Shown: piece after piece, positions 1-11,830 of the stretch
Layout: each line of letters opens with the position of its first letter
How positions within the stretch are numbered: the stretch's first letter is position 1
Program-made: the position numbers and the translations under genes
From: Symbiodinium natans
Taxonomy: Eukaryota; Sar; Dinophyceae; Suessiales; Symbiodiniaceae
Assembly (NCBI GenBank): GCA_905221605.1
Contig: CAJNDS010001935.1
Coordinates: 636,985-700,984 of the forward strand
DNA length: 64,000 nt
Reading direction: 5' to 3'
Notes under the pieces: generated by a model
Databases searched by the model: none
Seen by the model: only the letters and a program-made list of their open reading frames with translations
What the model was told of the DNA's origin: nothing

Positions 1-301
1 GCCCTAACCCCAAAACCCCAAACCCTTCAGCCCGACCTAGAACGCGAGGAAACCGAAACTCAGGGCCACAAAGCCGCACCTCAAGACCATGAACCCATAG
101 ACCTTCGACACCAGACCGTAAACCTTACTCTCGGCCTCGAGCCCTTGGGGCCTTAGGGCCTTAGGGCCCTGACTCTTGTACCCCATTCCCACCACACCTT
201 AAGCCCTAAAACACCTTAATGCCCAGCAAATTTCAGGGTTTCGGTTTCTAGGGTTTAGGGGTTTCGGTCTCTAAGGTGTGAGGTGGAGGGCTTTGAGGGG
301 T

Positions 302-408
302 TTACAACTCCAAGGCCTTGCCGAAGCCTCCCATCCCCCATCCTCGGAAGATGCGCATGTGCTCCCTGTGGGGGCGGCCGTCCGTGCCGGCCAGCCTCCT
401 CCACGCGC
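302..408 (-). CDS. Possible terminal exon, unknown protein
   Basis: Read on the minus strand, an open frame follows a CCTAG acceptor-like site and ends in TAA at 302-304. It encodes about 34 residues with a Gly-rich motif (GWGMGGFGKA) and high GC at third codon positions. No family is recognised. It would be the only non-transposon exon on the minus strand, so it may be a chance frame. Confidence 0.25.
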
Positions 409-1253
409 CTAGGAGGGGGGGGGGCCCTGGAACCCTGAACCCTTCGCCCCCCAGCCCCCCCCCCCAAGTCGGGGTTTGTTCGAAGATGGGGCTTTTGTTC
501 CAGGGTACAAGGGAATTTCCAGGGGCTTCTTCTTCATAAAACTTGTTCGGCGTTCAATAACATGCGTGGGTTCACCCCTTCACCGCAGCATTAACAAGAT
601 CATCATTCTAACGAGGCATTCTATTGCCCACTTTGGTACTAATTTGTCTTAGAACTAGATAATGATGAGCGAAGCAAACCCAAGGCAGATGAAAGGATAT
701 TCAAAATATTTGAAAACGAGTTCAAGACCAAAAGGAATGATAGATGCTTCGGGCTGGCAACGAACCTGAGAAGCATATAGGTTGCCGTGCGGTTTGAGCC
801 GAATTTCGAAATTCACAAGTTGTTTCTATGAGCACGAAGATAACAGACTCAAGTTCAGTTTCCTTTGAACTCTCGATATCTTGAGGTTACAACCTACTAA
901 ATGTTGGTAGCACCTCCAGTCGGGGTCCTATGTCTAACCTCTTCCTGCTCAGTCTCTTCATGTGAATGGTTACTTGCTGTCGGTTCATGGTATAATAATA
1001 ACATTCATTGCTAGACTGCCCGTTTGCGCGCGGACATGTATACAGTCTGCAGGGGGCTCGGGCGTCAGAGAAGCCACCAGCCGGTGGGCTGTGTGCACCT
1101 ATTTTGTACTAAGTACTAAGGATCATGATTCTGAGTTAGGGGTGTATTCCTTAATTAAGGGGTCCTAATTTATACTAAGGATGATGATTATGAGTTAGGG
1201 GTATATTCCTTACTTTTAAAGAGGTTTTTTTTGGAAGATCTAGGGCACTGCAG
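409..1253. other. No gene seen
   Basis: Poly-C stretch, then moderately AT-rich sequence with stops in all frames. Apart from the direct repeat at 1113-1218 nothing is recognised. Confidence 0.5.
1113..1218. repeat. Two direct copies of a ~45-bp motif
   Basis: TACTAAGGATCATGATT at about 1114 and TACTAAGGATGATGATT at about 1172 each lead into GAGTTAGGGGTRTATTCCTTA. The last part (GTATATTCCTTA) recurs in the inverted-repeat element at 5345-5444. Confidence 0.7.
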
Positions 1254-1337
1254 AAGAATGCAAGGAGCTCAGGATCCTGGAGCTCAGGGTCCGGGCCAGC
1301 CTCGCAGCTGCGGTCCTCAAGGACGCCCCAGCCCCAG
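1254..1337 (+). CDS. Exon-like segment, unknown gene
   Basis: Between CTGCAG and CCCAG|GT lies an open frame of about 27 residues, rich in Leu, Arg and Ala (ELRILELRVRASLAAAV), helix-like and GC3-rich. The family is not recognised. It may belong with the exon-like segment at 2651-2729, but the phase between them was not established. Confidence 0.35.
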
Positions 1338-1365
1338 GTCCTTCGAGCCCCCCCTTTCGGCGTTC

Positions 1366-1401
<36 letters not shown>

Positions 1402-1432
1402 GTTATTATTATTGTTGTTATTATTATTATTA
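1366..1432. repeat. (TTA)n microsatellite
   Basis: About 22 imperfect TTA/TTG triplets. The poly-Ile and poly-Asn frames across it are artefacts of the repeat. Confidence 0.9.
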
Positions 1433-1633
1433 TATTTCTTTTTTTGTCCGGGGGGGGGGGGATGGTTTTGTGACTCTGGCCACATGCGTTTAGGGTCTAG
1501 GGTTTAGGGGTCTTGGGTGCCAGGACCTTGGTTCCTCCACTGTGTGCCGGCGCCTCGGGTTCCACTCGTGCCCCCCCCACCCCCCAGAGTGCCGATACTA
1601 AGCGCCTCCTAACCCTTTTGGAAAGGATGTCGT

Positions 1634-1737
1634 TTGGGATGTTCCCCCTTATTCTATATAACAGTCCTTAGTCTGGATTCTAATCGGGGTACTTTAATCC
1701 CTATCAAGCACTGTTTCTATAAGGGGTAACATGCCGA
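1634..1737. mobile_element. Small inverted-repeat element, family C
   Basis: The left end TTGGGATGTTCCCCC, the middle ACAGTCCTTA and the TAATCCCTAT..CTGTTT..TAT..GGGG right half match the better-preserved copy at 23937-24031 in order and spacing. The right terminus is degenerate here. It is too short to code, so a MITE-like element is inferred. Confidence 0.55.
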
Positions 1738-2210
1738 GGTGTCGTGGTCGAGGGTTTGAGCTTAAGGCATCAGGGTTCTGGAGCTTTGGGGCTTGCAGCT
1801 GTGAACCCCTGAGCCCTGAGCCCCTGAGCCTCTGAACCTTAAACCCTAAACCCCAGAACCCTGCACCCCAAGCCCGGGCTCCCAAAGCCGAGCCGCCGCA
1901 GCCCTGAGCAGCCGAGCCCGAAGACCCCCTGAGACCCTTGAAGCCCCTCAAACCCTAAGGCGCGTACTTTTAACTGTGTCTCGTATTCTTACTCTTCCTC
2001 TCATTTCTTGTTCTTGTTCTTGTTCTTGCTCTTGTTCTTATTGAACTCCAACGCCTCTTAGCTCCCGAAGATCTGAGGCGGCAGTCTGCGCCTCCAGCGC
2101 TTCGCAGCGGCGAGGTGCGGTTTTAGGGTTCCGGGCCTCTGGGATTTGGGGGCTTGGAAGGTTTAGGACGATTGATTCATGGGGGTTTACGATGTTTTGT
2201 ACTTTTTTTG

Positions 2211-2600
2211 GGGTCCTTCTTCTAAGGGAATCCGAATATGTGGGGGAGCTCGAACCAACCTGCTTTCTGGATCTCACATCCCGGGATGCTACATGCGTTT
2301 CCTGGATTCCAAATGCGCAGCTGATGACGCGCTCTTCGACAGCCGAAAAGAGGCTTCTTTTGGTTCGGGCTTCTTATTCTCTTTCAGTGACCGGGTCATG
2401 CTTGCATAACATGTCACATTTTTATGGGTACTTAAACCCGATAAGTTTGAAAATAGGTGAGCTGCTGCTGCCCTTCCCGTGCAGGTGTGCAGCAAGCAGC
2501 CTGGCAAAGGACCGAGCCCTTTTTCACACGGGGGTTTCCGAACTGGTACCTATCTTATTGGGGTCCTTATTATAAGGGAATCCTACTATTGGGCTATATA
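2211..2600. mobile_element. Fragments of small element family D
   Basis: GGGTCCTTCTTCTAAGGGAATCC (2211-2233) and GGGTCCTTATTATAAGGGAATCC (2561-2583) are near-identical. The second is preceded by GGGGGTTTCCGAA, the reverse complement of the TTCGGAAACCCCC tail of the copies at 12391-12470 and 62724-62772. Confidence 0.5.
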
Positions 2601-2650
2601 GGGTCCCGTATTTTCGTAAACTCCCGCATCGGTCTCTATAGGGTTCAGAG

Positions 2651-2729
2651 GGCATGGCAGCGCTTTTGCATGTGCTGGAGCAGGCGCGGCGGCGCCGGGA
2701 TACCCTTCTTCCAGCGCTCGCCATCCGAG
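2651..2729 (+). CDS. Exon-like segment, unknown gene
   Basis: After CAGAG and before GAG|GTGGCT lies an open frame of 26 residues (GMAALLHVLEQARRRR..), strongly GC3-biased and helix-like, with an internal ATG at 2653. In-frame TGA follows at 2738. No family assigned. Confidence 0.35.
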
Positions 2730-5092
2730 GTGGCTTGGGGTGAAGCCCTACACCTTCGGCGCAGCAGAGAACGGGTTCATTTTTTTTTTTTGGCTCTTGC
2801 AGGGCACTTTCCGAAGCCCAGCGCAATCAGCCCTCTGACCCAAAATCCTGTTGGGGATTGTCGCACGTGAATGAATGTCGCATCTTCAAACCAAGCCGTC
2901 CAATGTGTAGAACCATTCAGTGCCTTCACGACAGCTTGTTGTGATTTCCCCTGAGACAGCATGAAAGGACGACAGTGCTCGAAGTAGCAACGCTCCAGCT
3001 CGCATGTCGTATGTTTGAAAAGCAGCGAACTCGCTTCAGCCGGTCGCTTTACATTTACTTTCGCTGTTGCTCGCATGTATGTGGCAACTTGTAACAATCT
3101 GCCTCAATCCTTTTCAAGGGTCTTCTAGAATCGAGGTCGTAGCAGTCCCCGTGCAGCTGAAATTTGAATCATGGAGGGCTTGTCGACTTTTTTTGCCGAG
3201 CTGTTGTGGGGGGGGATTTTGGAGTTCAAACCTTGCCCCCGGACCTGTTGAGGTTTGAGGGCTCTGTGCGCCGGGCCCATTCGAGCCCCAAAACCGTAAA
3301 AGCGCGTGAACGCGCCAGGCGCCCGCTCCGGAGCGCTCCGAGGAGGAGGGGCTTCGGGGTGGCGGGCCTATAAGAGGCTTGAAAGTTTCGAGGCTGCAGG
3401 GGCTTGCAACAGGAGGTTCAAGGAGGCTTTATAGGCGGAGTCGGGTTCATGGGCCTTGGGGGTTTAAGGGTTTACGGAAGGTTTAAGGGTTTACGGAATC
3501 AAGGGCTTAAGAGTCTAGAGCCTTCTGGGTTTAGGGTTTCGGCTCCAGGGGTCGAGCGTGGCTTTGGGCCCGCCGACATCTCACATGCCAAACCGCAAAA
3601 ACTGCCCAAAACCCCGGACATACAAACCACGCCAAACCCTAAGTCCCCTGAATTCTAAAGCCACAGAAGCCAAAGCTTCAGAGTCCGAGCCTTCAGGTTG
3701 AGCAGGGAAGGCTGAAGGCAGCATGTCAAAAAAGCACGGATCTGGTCCATTTGCTTCAGCGTGGCGTGGGTCGGTCCTTGAAGGGGTAAAAAGAGATTTG
3801 GAAGGTTTGGGGTTCTGCTCGGTGGGGGTTGGTTATGAAGCACTAACAGAGAAATTGTTTTCAACCACAGATAAGGAGATGGTCGGGCAGGCAGGTTGTG
3901 CCAAACATGACGGGCACCAGGTACCCCTCCCTAGACGGCAAGTGTGTGCGGTGTTGTACCTCTGTTCCTAAACCCCAAACCCGTACGCTGCATCGCCAAG
4001 CCTCAAACCTTTGTTCCAGGCGCAGTGGGAGTTGTCGGTCCGCCTGGATGCGCTGAGACTGATGCGCTGCTGGCTCGCTTCTACAAGGGCCGCTGCCTTC
4101 AGGGTTTGCTGGTTGCGTTTAGAGGTGTAGAGGTTTAGGGTTGAGGGGTTCAGAAAAGCGGTGTGGTATTGTAAGGTGCCCCATGCCCGAATTCCCTAGC
4201 AGAGTCTTGGAGGGTGCAGGGCCATGTCGTCGTAAAAGAAAGCCAGGCAGCAGATGCACCTTCCGCCGCTGCCGCCAAGCCCGAATCCCAGATCGGCAGC
4301 ATGCTCAGCAGACGTGTGCACCACCGTACGTGGCGTCGAACATGTCGCCCTCAACTTCCTTTTTTTTGAGCCCCTCAGTGTGCGGCGTTGGCACTTGCAG
4401 CTGGCTCTTGGAGCGCCCACTGCCATCCCACAAAGGGGGGGTGGGGGTGTGGGGTAATCTTGAAAATCTGGGCCCTTTTGCTGGCACCCGAAACTTTCAG
4501 AAATCTACTGTAAGACAGCTTTGTTAACCCCTGCATATCAGTTCCCTAAACCTGGAGTGCTCAACCCCCTGAACCCTAAAACCTGGACGTGAGGCCCCTT
4601 CTTGCAGGGGCTGACAGCGGCTGCTGCAAGCTGTGCTGAGTTTCAGACGGAGGCTTCCCGATAGCAGGGGAAACCCTGAGCATGTAGACACATAAACACA
4701 TAAAACCCTGAACTTAACCCCTGAACCACTAAGCCTCTAACCCTCTCCATCTCCTTTCTCTCCCACTTCTTTGGCGCCCCCAAAGGCAACCCTGAGCCCC
4801 AAAAGCCTGAAGTTCCGAAGCTTGGAGGTCCTGAATTCCCCGAAGCCTAAATGCCAGAGCCTTAAATCCTACATACCCGGAGCCCAAAAGGCCCCTGGAA
4901 GTGTCTCTCCGAAGAATCTAAGCCAGGCCTGGACTACATCTCCTTCACCCGAACCCCAGAACCCCAAACCCTTTAGGGAAGCTTTCCTGGAAAGGACATG
5001 GAGGGACACTGCGCCCCTGAGCAGCTGGAGGCGCTCAGACGGGCTTCAAGAGGCGGTTCTTCTAAATTGTGGGCCACACCTGTTCGCACTCT
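2730..5092. other. Repeats with weak exon-like fragments
   Basis: Mostly degenerate CCCTAAA-type sequence. Three short GC3-rich frames with AG acceptors stand out: 4023-4109 (..VVGPPGCAETDALLARFYKG..), 4607-4662 (ends in TAG) and 4998-5050 (MEGHCAPEQLEALRR..). The last could be upstream exon material of the methyltransferase starting at 5460, but the junction was not resolved. Confidence 0.3.
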
Positions 5093-5172
5093 CTTTCCCT
5101 CTGTCTCTCTCTCTCTCTCTCTTGTCTCTCTTGTCTCTCTTGTATCTCTTTCTTTCTCTCTTTCTTACTCCT
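5093..5172. repeat. Polypyrimidine (CT)n tract
   Basis: About 80 nt of TCTC and TTCT runs on the + strand, a homopurine:homopyrimidine tract of the kind that can form triplex DNA. Confidence 0.8.
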
Positions 5173-5344
5173 CTCTCAGCAGCAATTCGGCCCTCACAAC
5201 TCCTAAAGCCCAACGCCGATCTGCATGCTGGTCCCTACAGAATCACTAGAACTATGTCTCTCCATTCCACAGGCCCTGGCTCTCACCCAAAGGTCTACCT
5301 AAACCCTTAACCCCCAAAACCCCAAATCCCCATCAGCCCCCCAA

Positions 5345-5444
5345 AGAGCCCGATATTGCTTAATTAAGCAATATTCCTTAAATCATATTAAGGATCCCTA
5401 CTATGATTTAAGGTATATTCCTTAGTTAAGCAATATTGGGCTCT
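5345..5444. mobile_element. 100-bp inverted-repeat (MITE-like) element
   Basis: The arms AGAGCCCGATATTGCTTAA (5345-5363) and TTAAGCAATATTGGGCTCT (5426-5444) are complementary with one mismatch. Smaller palindromes (CTTAATTAAG; AATCATA/TATGATT) lie inside. There is no coding capacity. Confidence 0.75.
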
Positions 5445-5459
5445 CTGGCCCCTGGGCAG

Positions 5460-8400
5460 TTCTTACGGGGCTTCGTGGCTCGTCGCTTCGGCGGCTCGCG
5501 TCAAGCCGTGGGCGGCCTCAAGATTTGCCAGATAGGCGGGGGCCTGGGGGGCTGCGGAAACCCTCGGCACGAAGCCGTGCAACAGCGGCCTTAAATCAGT
5601 TACCAGCATGATCCGCGCACAGCCCCTCATAGATAGGGCCCAAACTTTACCCAGTTCTAACAACCCTGGATGGGGGTTTTTGCCTGGGGCTTCGGGCTTC
5701 GGAGGTGGAGTAGAGAAGAAGGGCTCAAGGAGAACCAGAAGGGATGTGATATAGGTGTCTACTAATTTGGAACGTGTTGTGTGTGTGTGTAACCTGCTGT
5801 ACATGCAGGATTGGGGTCACGCCCGTTTTTCGATTTCATGCAGGGGGTCCCAAATCTGCTACTCATGCTGGGACCAACGAAGACCATGAGTAGCAGATGT
5901 GCAAACGTGCCTGCTATGAGGAGTACCTGAGTGGTTGCGTCCGCAGCTGGTATCCTGAACAGGGACAGAAACCTCATCCCCGCAACGTGTTACATGCTGT
6001 CGTCAGCATGGCACTTCGCAGACGACAACATATGCCATTCCTGGTGTCTGGCACGACGACGACACAAGGGACAGAACCCGCATCCCAACGATCATTCCGG
6101 TGGTCTGATCTGGGGCCTGAAACCTAGCCCAAACAATGACGACGATAGTCACTGACTATGCTTGATGTTGTCCAGTCGAATGTCCGTCTCATCAGTTCCA
6201 GACAAGTCAACGTGTGTGTGGTTCTGGCGTGTTGTCCCGTCACGGGGCCAGATCCCAGAAGACCCGGGCATCCGGGATTGACTGAGCTCGGCTGACTGAG
6301 ATACTCATTCATCATCTGCAGTAGGCTTTGTGGCATGAGTGAGTGCGAGCACAGACATGTCATCGGGATCATCCAACTTGCAGACGCAGGGGTGCCCGGA
6401 CGGCACCGCTTTGTGGTTTTTGTAATGCGCCGCCAGCTGTGAACAGGTAGCTTGACCCAGGCTGCATCCGGTACAGACACATGTCCTCCCCGCTAATGTT
6501 GGTAAAGTGGTGTTGTCCTCCCTCTTGTTGTTGTTGGTGAACTTCCTCTGCACTTCCTGTCGTTGCTGTTCATGTGCATGAGTTAGCATGTCTCTTCTGC
6601 TAATGTTGGTAAAGTGTTGCTGAACTCCCTCTGGTTGTGGTGATGATCTACCTCGCCCGTTCTCCGCTTCAAGATGTCTGACCTGTCTTTGTCCCGTCCG
6701 CCCTTTGGGGGCATGTGTGTGTGTGTAACCTGCTGTACATGCAGGATTGGGGTCACGCCCGTTTTTCGATTTCATGCAGGGGGTCCCAGATCTGCTACCC
6801 ATGCTGGGACCAACGAAGACCATGAGTAGCAGATGTGCAAACGTACCTGCTATGAGGAGTACCTGAGTGGTTGCGTCCGCAGCTGGTATCCTCAACGGGG
6901 ACAGAAACCTCATCCCCGCAACGTGTTACATGCTGTCGTCAGCATGGCACTTCGCAGACGACAACATATGCCATTCCTGGTGTCTGGCACGACGACGACA
7001 CAAGTGACAGAACCCGCATCCCAACGATCATTCCTGTGATCTGATCTGGGGCCTGAAACCTGGCCCAAACAATGACGACGATAGTCACTGACTATGCTTG
7101 ATGTTGTCCAGTCGAATGTCCGTCTCACTTCCAGACAAGTCAACGTGTGTGTGTGTGTGTGGATGAACCTCTGTGTGTGTGTGTGTCGTAGGTAGTAACT
7201 ACCTGGTAGTTTTTTTTTATACATTGTCGATACTTCTACAGGTGTAATAAGGGGATAGCATGCGTAAGTTGTTTAGGCTCCCGCTAGTACCTGGAAAGAA
7301 CGCGGCGTTGTTTTTGCTTGTTTTCGACCTTCGGCCCGAGGCTCTCCACTCCTGAGGTGCAAAGCCATGGGGTTGTCGTAAATGGCGGGCTTTTGTTGAG
7401 GGGGGGGGGGTGGGTGTCCTGTTTTGAAGAGTCTCGTCAAAACTGGGACCTTGATTCAAGGCGACTCGCCGACATTTTGTGAGCGAATGCCGCAGTCACC
7501 CAAGTTGCGAGTGGATTGGAGGTCCAGATGTGGCACCTGCTCCATCTTTCGCACCCACCCACGCCTACTTTGAGGTTCATGCGCACTTATAAGTAGGTTT
7601 ATAAGTAGGGTAACTTTGGTAAGTAGGCACTTAATCATAACCCTACCTACAAGTGCCCATGACCCTCCAAGTGCCCTTTTGTTAAGCGCGGCGTGAGCGG
7701 TGCGTGAACGATGCCTGCCGATTCAATCCGTCTAATGAGATCAGCGTCTGCATTGCGGCGTTTTTGTTCGCATGTTTGGTAATCCCGAAATGAGCGAACA
7801 TGTCAGCTCCCTTCGAGAAGCAGTGAATGAAATGGGAAAGTGAAGCCTGAACCCAAAGACACGGTAATAACTAGATTCATTAGGCCCTAGACCCTTAAAA
7901 CCTAAAAGCAACCTGTGAATTTTCAGGGTTCAATGCCGGGCACAGTGCCGTCGCGCTCCTGGACCAGGCCTTCCGCCGATTCCTCCCAGGTTTCTCAAAG
8001 AGCAAGTCTTTGTTGGGGCATAAGGCTTTTGTGCAGGATGCCCTACGCGGCGGTAGACGTCACTCCATGACTGTCTACATTACCAAGCCCAAAGCACTTG
8101 ACACCTCCGCTTGCACCCCGATGAGCGCGCAGGCACCCGAAGGCAGCGTGCTGCTGTCCCTGGACTTGTGCCGACATGCGTGCCCCTGACTCCGGGCTTG
8201 GAGTTGAGGCTTTCGGAAAAGAGGGCTTAGTGCGCATCGCATTTGCTTCGCTGTGCCATGTGCAGCCGGATGCACATGGCCTGAAACCCTAAACCTCTGA
8301 AACGCCCACCTGAAATCCTTGGGAGGTACACGCGCCCGCTGGAGAAGTTCGTGGCAAAGACTGCGCAGGACCCGTGACAGAGCTGAAGACACTTTCACAG

Positions 8401-9834
8401 GTGTGGGGGTTTTGGGCTTGGCTGCCTTAAACCGACCCTAAACCCTAAGCCCAGAGTCCTAAACCCCACAACCCTGAACCCTAAACCCTAAACCCCAAAC
8501 CCTAAACCCTAAACCTTAAACCCTAAACCCCAAACCCCAAATCCCCAACCCTGAACTGGTTGGTATAGCATCCCCTCGAGGACCGCGGGCAGACGCACAT
8601 CCTTCTCGAGGGCGACTCGAAGGAGATGCTGCCGCGGAGCGGGGCCCAGGGACTTCGTTGTTCAAGGTTTCGGGTTCAGGGTTTAGGGTTTAGGGTTTAG
8701 GGTTGAGGGTTTAGGGTTGAGGGGGCTTGAGAGCTTAGGCAGCGTGGCGTGAGTTTAGGGTTCAGGGTTTCAATCGTCAGAGTTCAGGGTTCAGGGTTTA
8801 GGGTCCTGGGTTTGGGATTTCTCGTGTTTAGAGGGCTTTCAGGGTTGATTCCTATGTGCTTTAGCAGGGTCCAGGGTTTTGGGGTTTAGCGTTCTTTTGA
8901 GTCCTGCAGCCTTCGGTAAGTTTGGCCGCACTATGAAAGCCCTGGAGTGTGGGTAGAAGTCTGGATGAAAGATGAAGGTTTGGTCTGACGGTTTCAGAAA
9001 ACAGGCAAAATCAGGGAAGACGGGGCATTGAGTCTTCGGAGCCACATTACACTGGGAAGCCCAAATGGGGCCGTACCTGAGCCCTTTCAGCCAAGGTTTC
9101 GCCACATCGAGTTCGACTTGATGTTCATTGACGGCAACCATGCATACGAGGCATGTCCTGACCCTGAACCCCAAACCCGAAACCTTGAACCCTAAGCCCG
9201 AAACCTTGAACCCTGAACCCGAAACCCTGAACCCTAAACCCGAAACCCTGAACCCCTCAACGCTTATGCAGCAAGATGTAGGCACAACCCAGGTCAGAGA
9301 CTCAGGGGCCGCCGAGGCCTACCCTTGTCGACTAGTCATGACGTAAGAGACCTCGGAGATCGCAGTCCATTGGGCTTATCGCTTAGGGGTTCGAACCTTT
9401 TTCGCCACCAGTTGGGATCTCGCCAGTGTGTGCTCCACTGTCACCCAAGTTGCGAGGCGCAGTCAGAGATGCGGAAATATCGATCCTTATGTCATGTGGT
9501 TTCGAAATCCCACCTTCACGGGGTTTAGGGTTCTGCGGCTTCGGGTCACTTCGCCCTCAGCCTTCAAGGGTCTGAGCGCTCTAAGCATCACAGCCTGAAC
9601 CCCCAGCGCCTCAAGAACCCGCAAGAATGAAGCCCACACCTAACACCTCAATGGAAAGCCTTCAAAAGCGCCGTATTCTCCGAACAGAAGCCGGCAGAAC
9701 GCCACTAAGAACTCTAAGAACCCTAAGAACCCTGAATGCCCAGCAAAGCGGAAGAGGCGGTCAAGCTGGACATGCTGCTTTGCCTCCAGATGGCTCTGCC
9801 GGAGCGCGACAGGGGGCGAGAACGCAGGGTGTAG
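5460..9834 (+). CDS. Class I SAM-dependent methyltransferase (Methyltransf_24-like), multi-exon
   Basis: Exons, joined in consistent phase: 5460-5535, 7927-7967, 8133-8179, 8326-8368, 8569-8636, 9096-9150, 9757-9834. In order they give a SAM-binding motif I (ICQIG|FNAGHSA, split by an intron), the second strand LLSLDLCRHA, then ILLEGDSKEMLP, and DLMFIDGNHAYE followed by AVKLDM. This is the order and spacing of the Methyltransf_24 / cephalosporin-hydroxylase-like family, which transfers methyl from S-adenosylmethionine; the substrate is unknown. Donors are GC, GC, GT, GA, GA, GC, all with AG acceptors. The last segment has an in-frame TAG at 9832-9834, but the catalytic-domain C-terminus is not reached, so it is probably spliced earlier and continues; 10111-10170 (EDSDTAIGHGCS..) is a candidate next exon. 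The start codon was not found. The first intron (2.4 kb) holds a duplication and a MITE. Confidence 0.75.
5779..7155. repeat. ~430-bp direct duplication with unique spacer
   Basis: About 5779-6215 and 6712-7155 are nearly identical, both starting at a (TG)n run followed by AACCTGCTGTACATGCAGG, with scattered substitutions and short indels. The 500-nt spacer carries shorter internal repeats (CTAATGTTGGTAAAGTG twice). A minus-strand frame of about 200 codons crosses spacer and second copy and includes a CxxC..HxxxH pattern. Whether it codes is doubtful, since it lies inside an intron of the methyltransferase. Confidence 0.8.
7144..7186. repeat. (TG)n microsatellite
   Basis: Two interrupted TG runs at the end of the second duplicated copy. 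Shorter TG runs open both copies. Confidence 0.8.
7568..7671. mobile_element. Small inverted-repeat element, family A
   Basis: CTTTGAGGTTCATGCGCACTTATAAGTAGG at the left and CCTAC..AAGTGCCCATGACCCTCCAAG at the right are imperfect inverted repeats. It is a diverged member of the family seen at 19646, 49083 and 54224. Confidence 0.7.
8461..8550. repeat. CCCTAAA telomere-like array (degenerate)
   Basis: About 12 units with CCCCAAA and CCTTAAA variants, within an intron of the methyltransferase. TTTAGGG units in the opposite orientation follow at about 8678-8725 in the next intron. Confidence 0.9.
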
Positions 9835-10110
9835 GCCCAGAACTTCAGGTTTGAGGGCTTAGGGTTGAGGGTTCAGGGTTGAGGGTTTGGGGTGCAGGGA
9901 AGCTCTTACTGAGGTTCGGGGTCGGGAGCTGCAGGAACCATCCGCGCGAATGCTTGTGGCGGGTTGGATTGGAGCCAAACATGGCCTTGGACAGAGCTGA
10001 ACCTGCACAGCTCGGACTCGCTTCACTAACCCCATTCCCCACCAATCTGATTCCCAGCTGAACCCTTGCAGGCCTCCCAAAATTGGGTTTAGGGTTGAGA
10101 TACCTCAAAG

Positions 10111-10170
10111 ATGAGGACAGCGATACGGCGATAGGGCATGGTTGCTCAGTCCGCTACAACGTGGACCAAA
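10111..10170 (+). CDS. Candidate further exon of the methyltransferase
   Basis: After an AAAG acceptor-like site an open frame reads EDSDTAIGHGCSVRYNVD, plausible as the acidic loop after the sixth strand of the fold. Phase and donor are not fixed. Confidence 0.25.
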
Positions 10171-10589
10171 TTCTACCACCGGGCTGTCACCATTCGGCAT
10201 CACGGCAAGCGCCTTGAGCAGGCTGCAGTCCAGGAAGCCCAGGTCACTTGGGCAAGTTGGACCAGCCTGCACCTGTTGAGGGTGAATGTGAGCACGGCGA
10301 GCACGGACGATGAGCAGGGGGGGAGAGCTTCGTTGGACCTCATCATCGTTGGTGCTGAGATGGCATGGGCTCTTGAGAGCAGCTGAAGAGCTTACATGCT
10401 TTGGTGGTCAAGAGATACTCAAACTGGAGAGAGATTTACATGCTTGAGCCCGAGGTACTTTAGGGAAACCCTTCCAAAGTGGGCATGCCTCACATACCAG
10501 GAGCTCAACAAAGAAAACAAAACATTTTCACAACTTTATGGACAGCTAGGCCTGGGGGGTTCCACATGTGCCTTCATTTGGCATCTTCA

Positions 10590-10799
<210 letters not shown>

Positions 10800-10855
10800 C
10801 TAAACCTTTTCTTGAGCACGGCAGCGCAACTCGACTTGCTAGAACCTGCCCAAAG

Positions 10856-10935
10856 GAGTCCGTGGTGCTGCTCAACCACGTGTTCACAGATATGGACGAG
10901 GCGGCATGGATCCCTCTCGCACCTATGCGATCTTC
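10856..10935 (+). CDS. Exon-like segment, unknown gene
   Basis: After GGAG an open, GC3-biased frame reads SVVLLNHVFTDMDEAAWIPLAP. It could be a later exon of the methyltransferase or part of the gene ending at 11830. No family is recognised. Confidence 0.4.
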
Positions 10936-11184
10936 CCGAAGAAGCCCCCAAAGCCTTACAGCTTTAGCTTTGAAGTCAAAATTCCCAATCTCTCCCAAAT
11001 CCCTAGAGCCCGAAGCCCTCACAACCAAATCCATAAAGCCCGAAGCCCTAAACCCTGAACAAACTCAGAAAACCCACAGTCGCCAGCAAGCCCGGATGAA
11101 AGTTCGAAAGCCGAACCCTTAACCCCTAAACCCTATCCCCCTAAACGGTCAGGGTTTTAAACCCTAAGCCTGTAAACCCTGGCA

Positions 11185-11247
11185 GGGTCTCGGCCCCACG
11201 AGAGTCTGGTTGGAGACGCTGAAAGACGGTGGCCCATTCGCGCTTGA
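11185..11247 (+). CDS. Exon-like segment, unknown gene
   Basis: The GGCAG acceptor is followed by GLGPTRVWLETLKDGGPFAL in a GC3-rich frame. The 3' boundary is uncertain. It may precede the exon at 11488. Confidence 0.4.
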   Translation, partial: GSRPHESLVGDAERRWPIRA

Positions 11248-11487
11248 GACCCGAACCCTAGAGCCCCCAGCTTGGATTGTGGGGGCTCTGGCGTTTTTAG
11301 TTTGTTGTTGACGAGCTTTTAGAAGAATCTTTGGGTTTTGGCCTTAGATTTCCCGAATCCTGCCCTAAACCTCAGTTTCCTGGTGGGGATCGAGTTAGCC
11401 TTGCTTAGGGGGGGATGAACAGGTTTTGGGTTCGGGATCCAGCTTTTCGATTGACGTGATCTTGTAGTCTCAGGGTTGAGGGTTCAG

Positions 11488-11830
11488 GATTCTTCCAGAA
11501 GGTAGCGCTTGGGGGCTGCTCCAAAATGTTGGGCCTTCTTTTGGCATCCTCAGCTTGCGGAACATGACATATTGGAGATCGCCAGAGGGGCCCATAACTT
11601 GGATCGACCCTGCAGTTGAAATCGTAGATCCCGGACTTTTGCAGCCCTTGGAATGTGCCCTCCCACAAGGGCTTTCTGTGCCTTCAGAGGGATCAATTGG
11701 GGATGTCAGGGAGGCTGAAGATGCCTGCCAGGCGATGCCGAACAAGCTGGCTGGCACTCTTGCTGCTCCCGCCACGGCATCGCCATCGCGCACCCCGCGA
11801 AAAAAACAACCTTCGTCAGCCTGGGACTGA
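11488..11830 (+). CDS. Terminal exon of an unknown protein
   Basis: An open frame of 113 codons runs from a TTCAG acceptor to TGA at 11828-11830. It begins ILPEGSAWGLLQNVGPSFG and ends in a Pro/Ser/Lys-rich tail (SPSRTPRKKQPSSAWD). No known domain is recognised. The length without stops next to frequent repeats, and the sensible composition, support coding. Confidence 0.5.
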
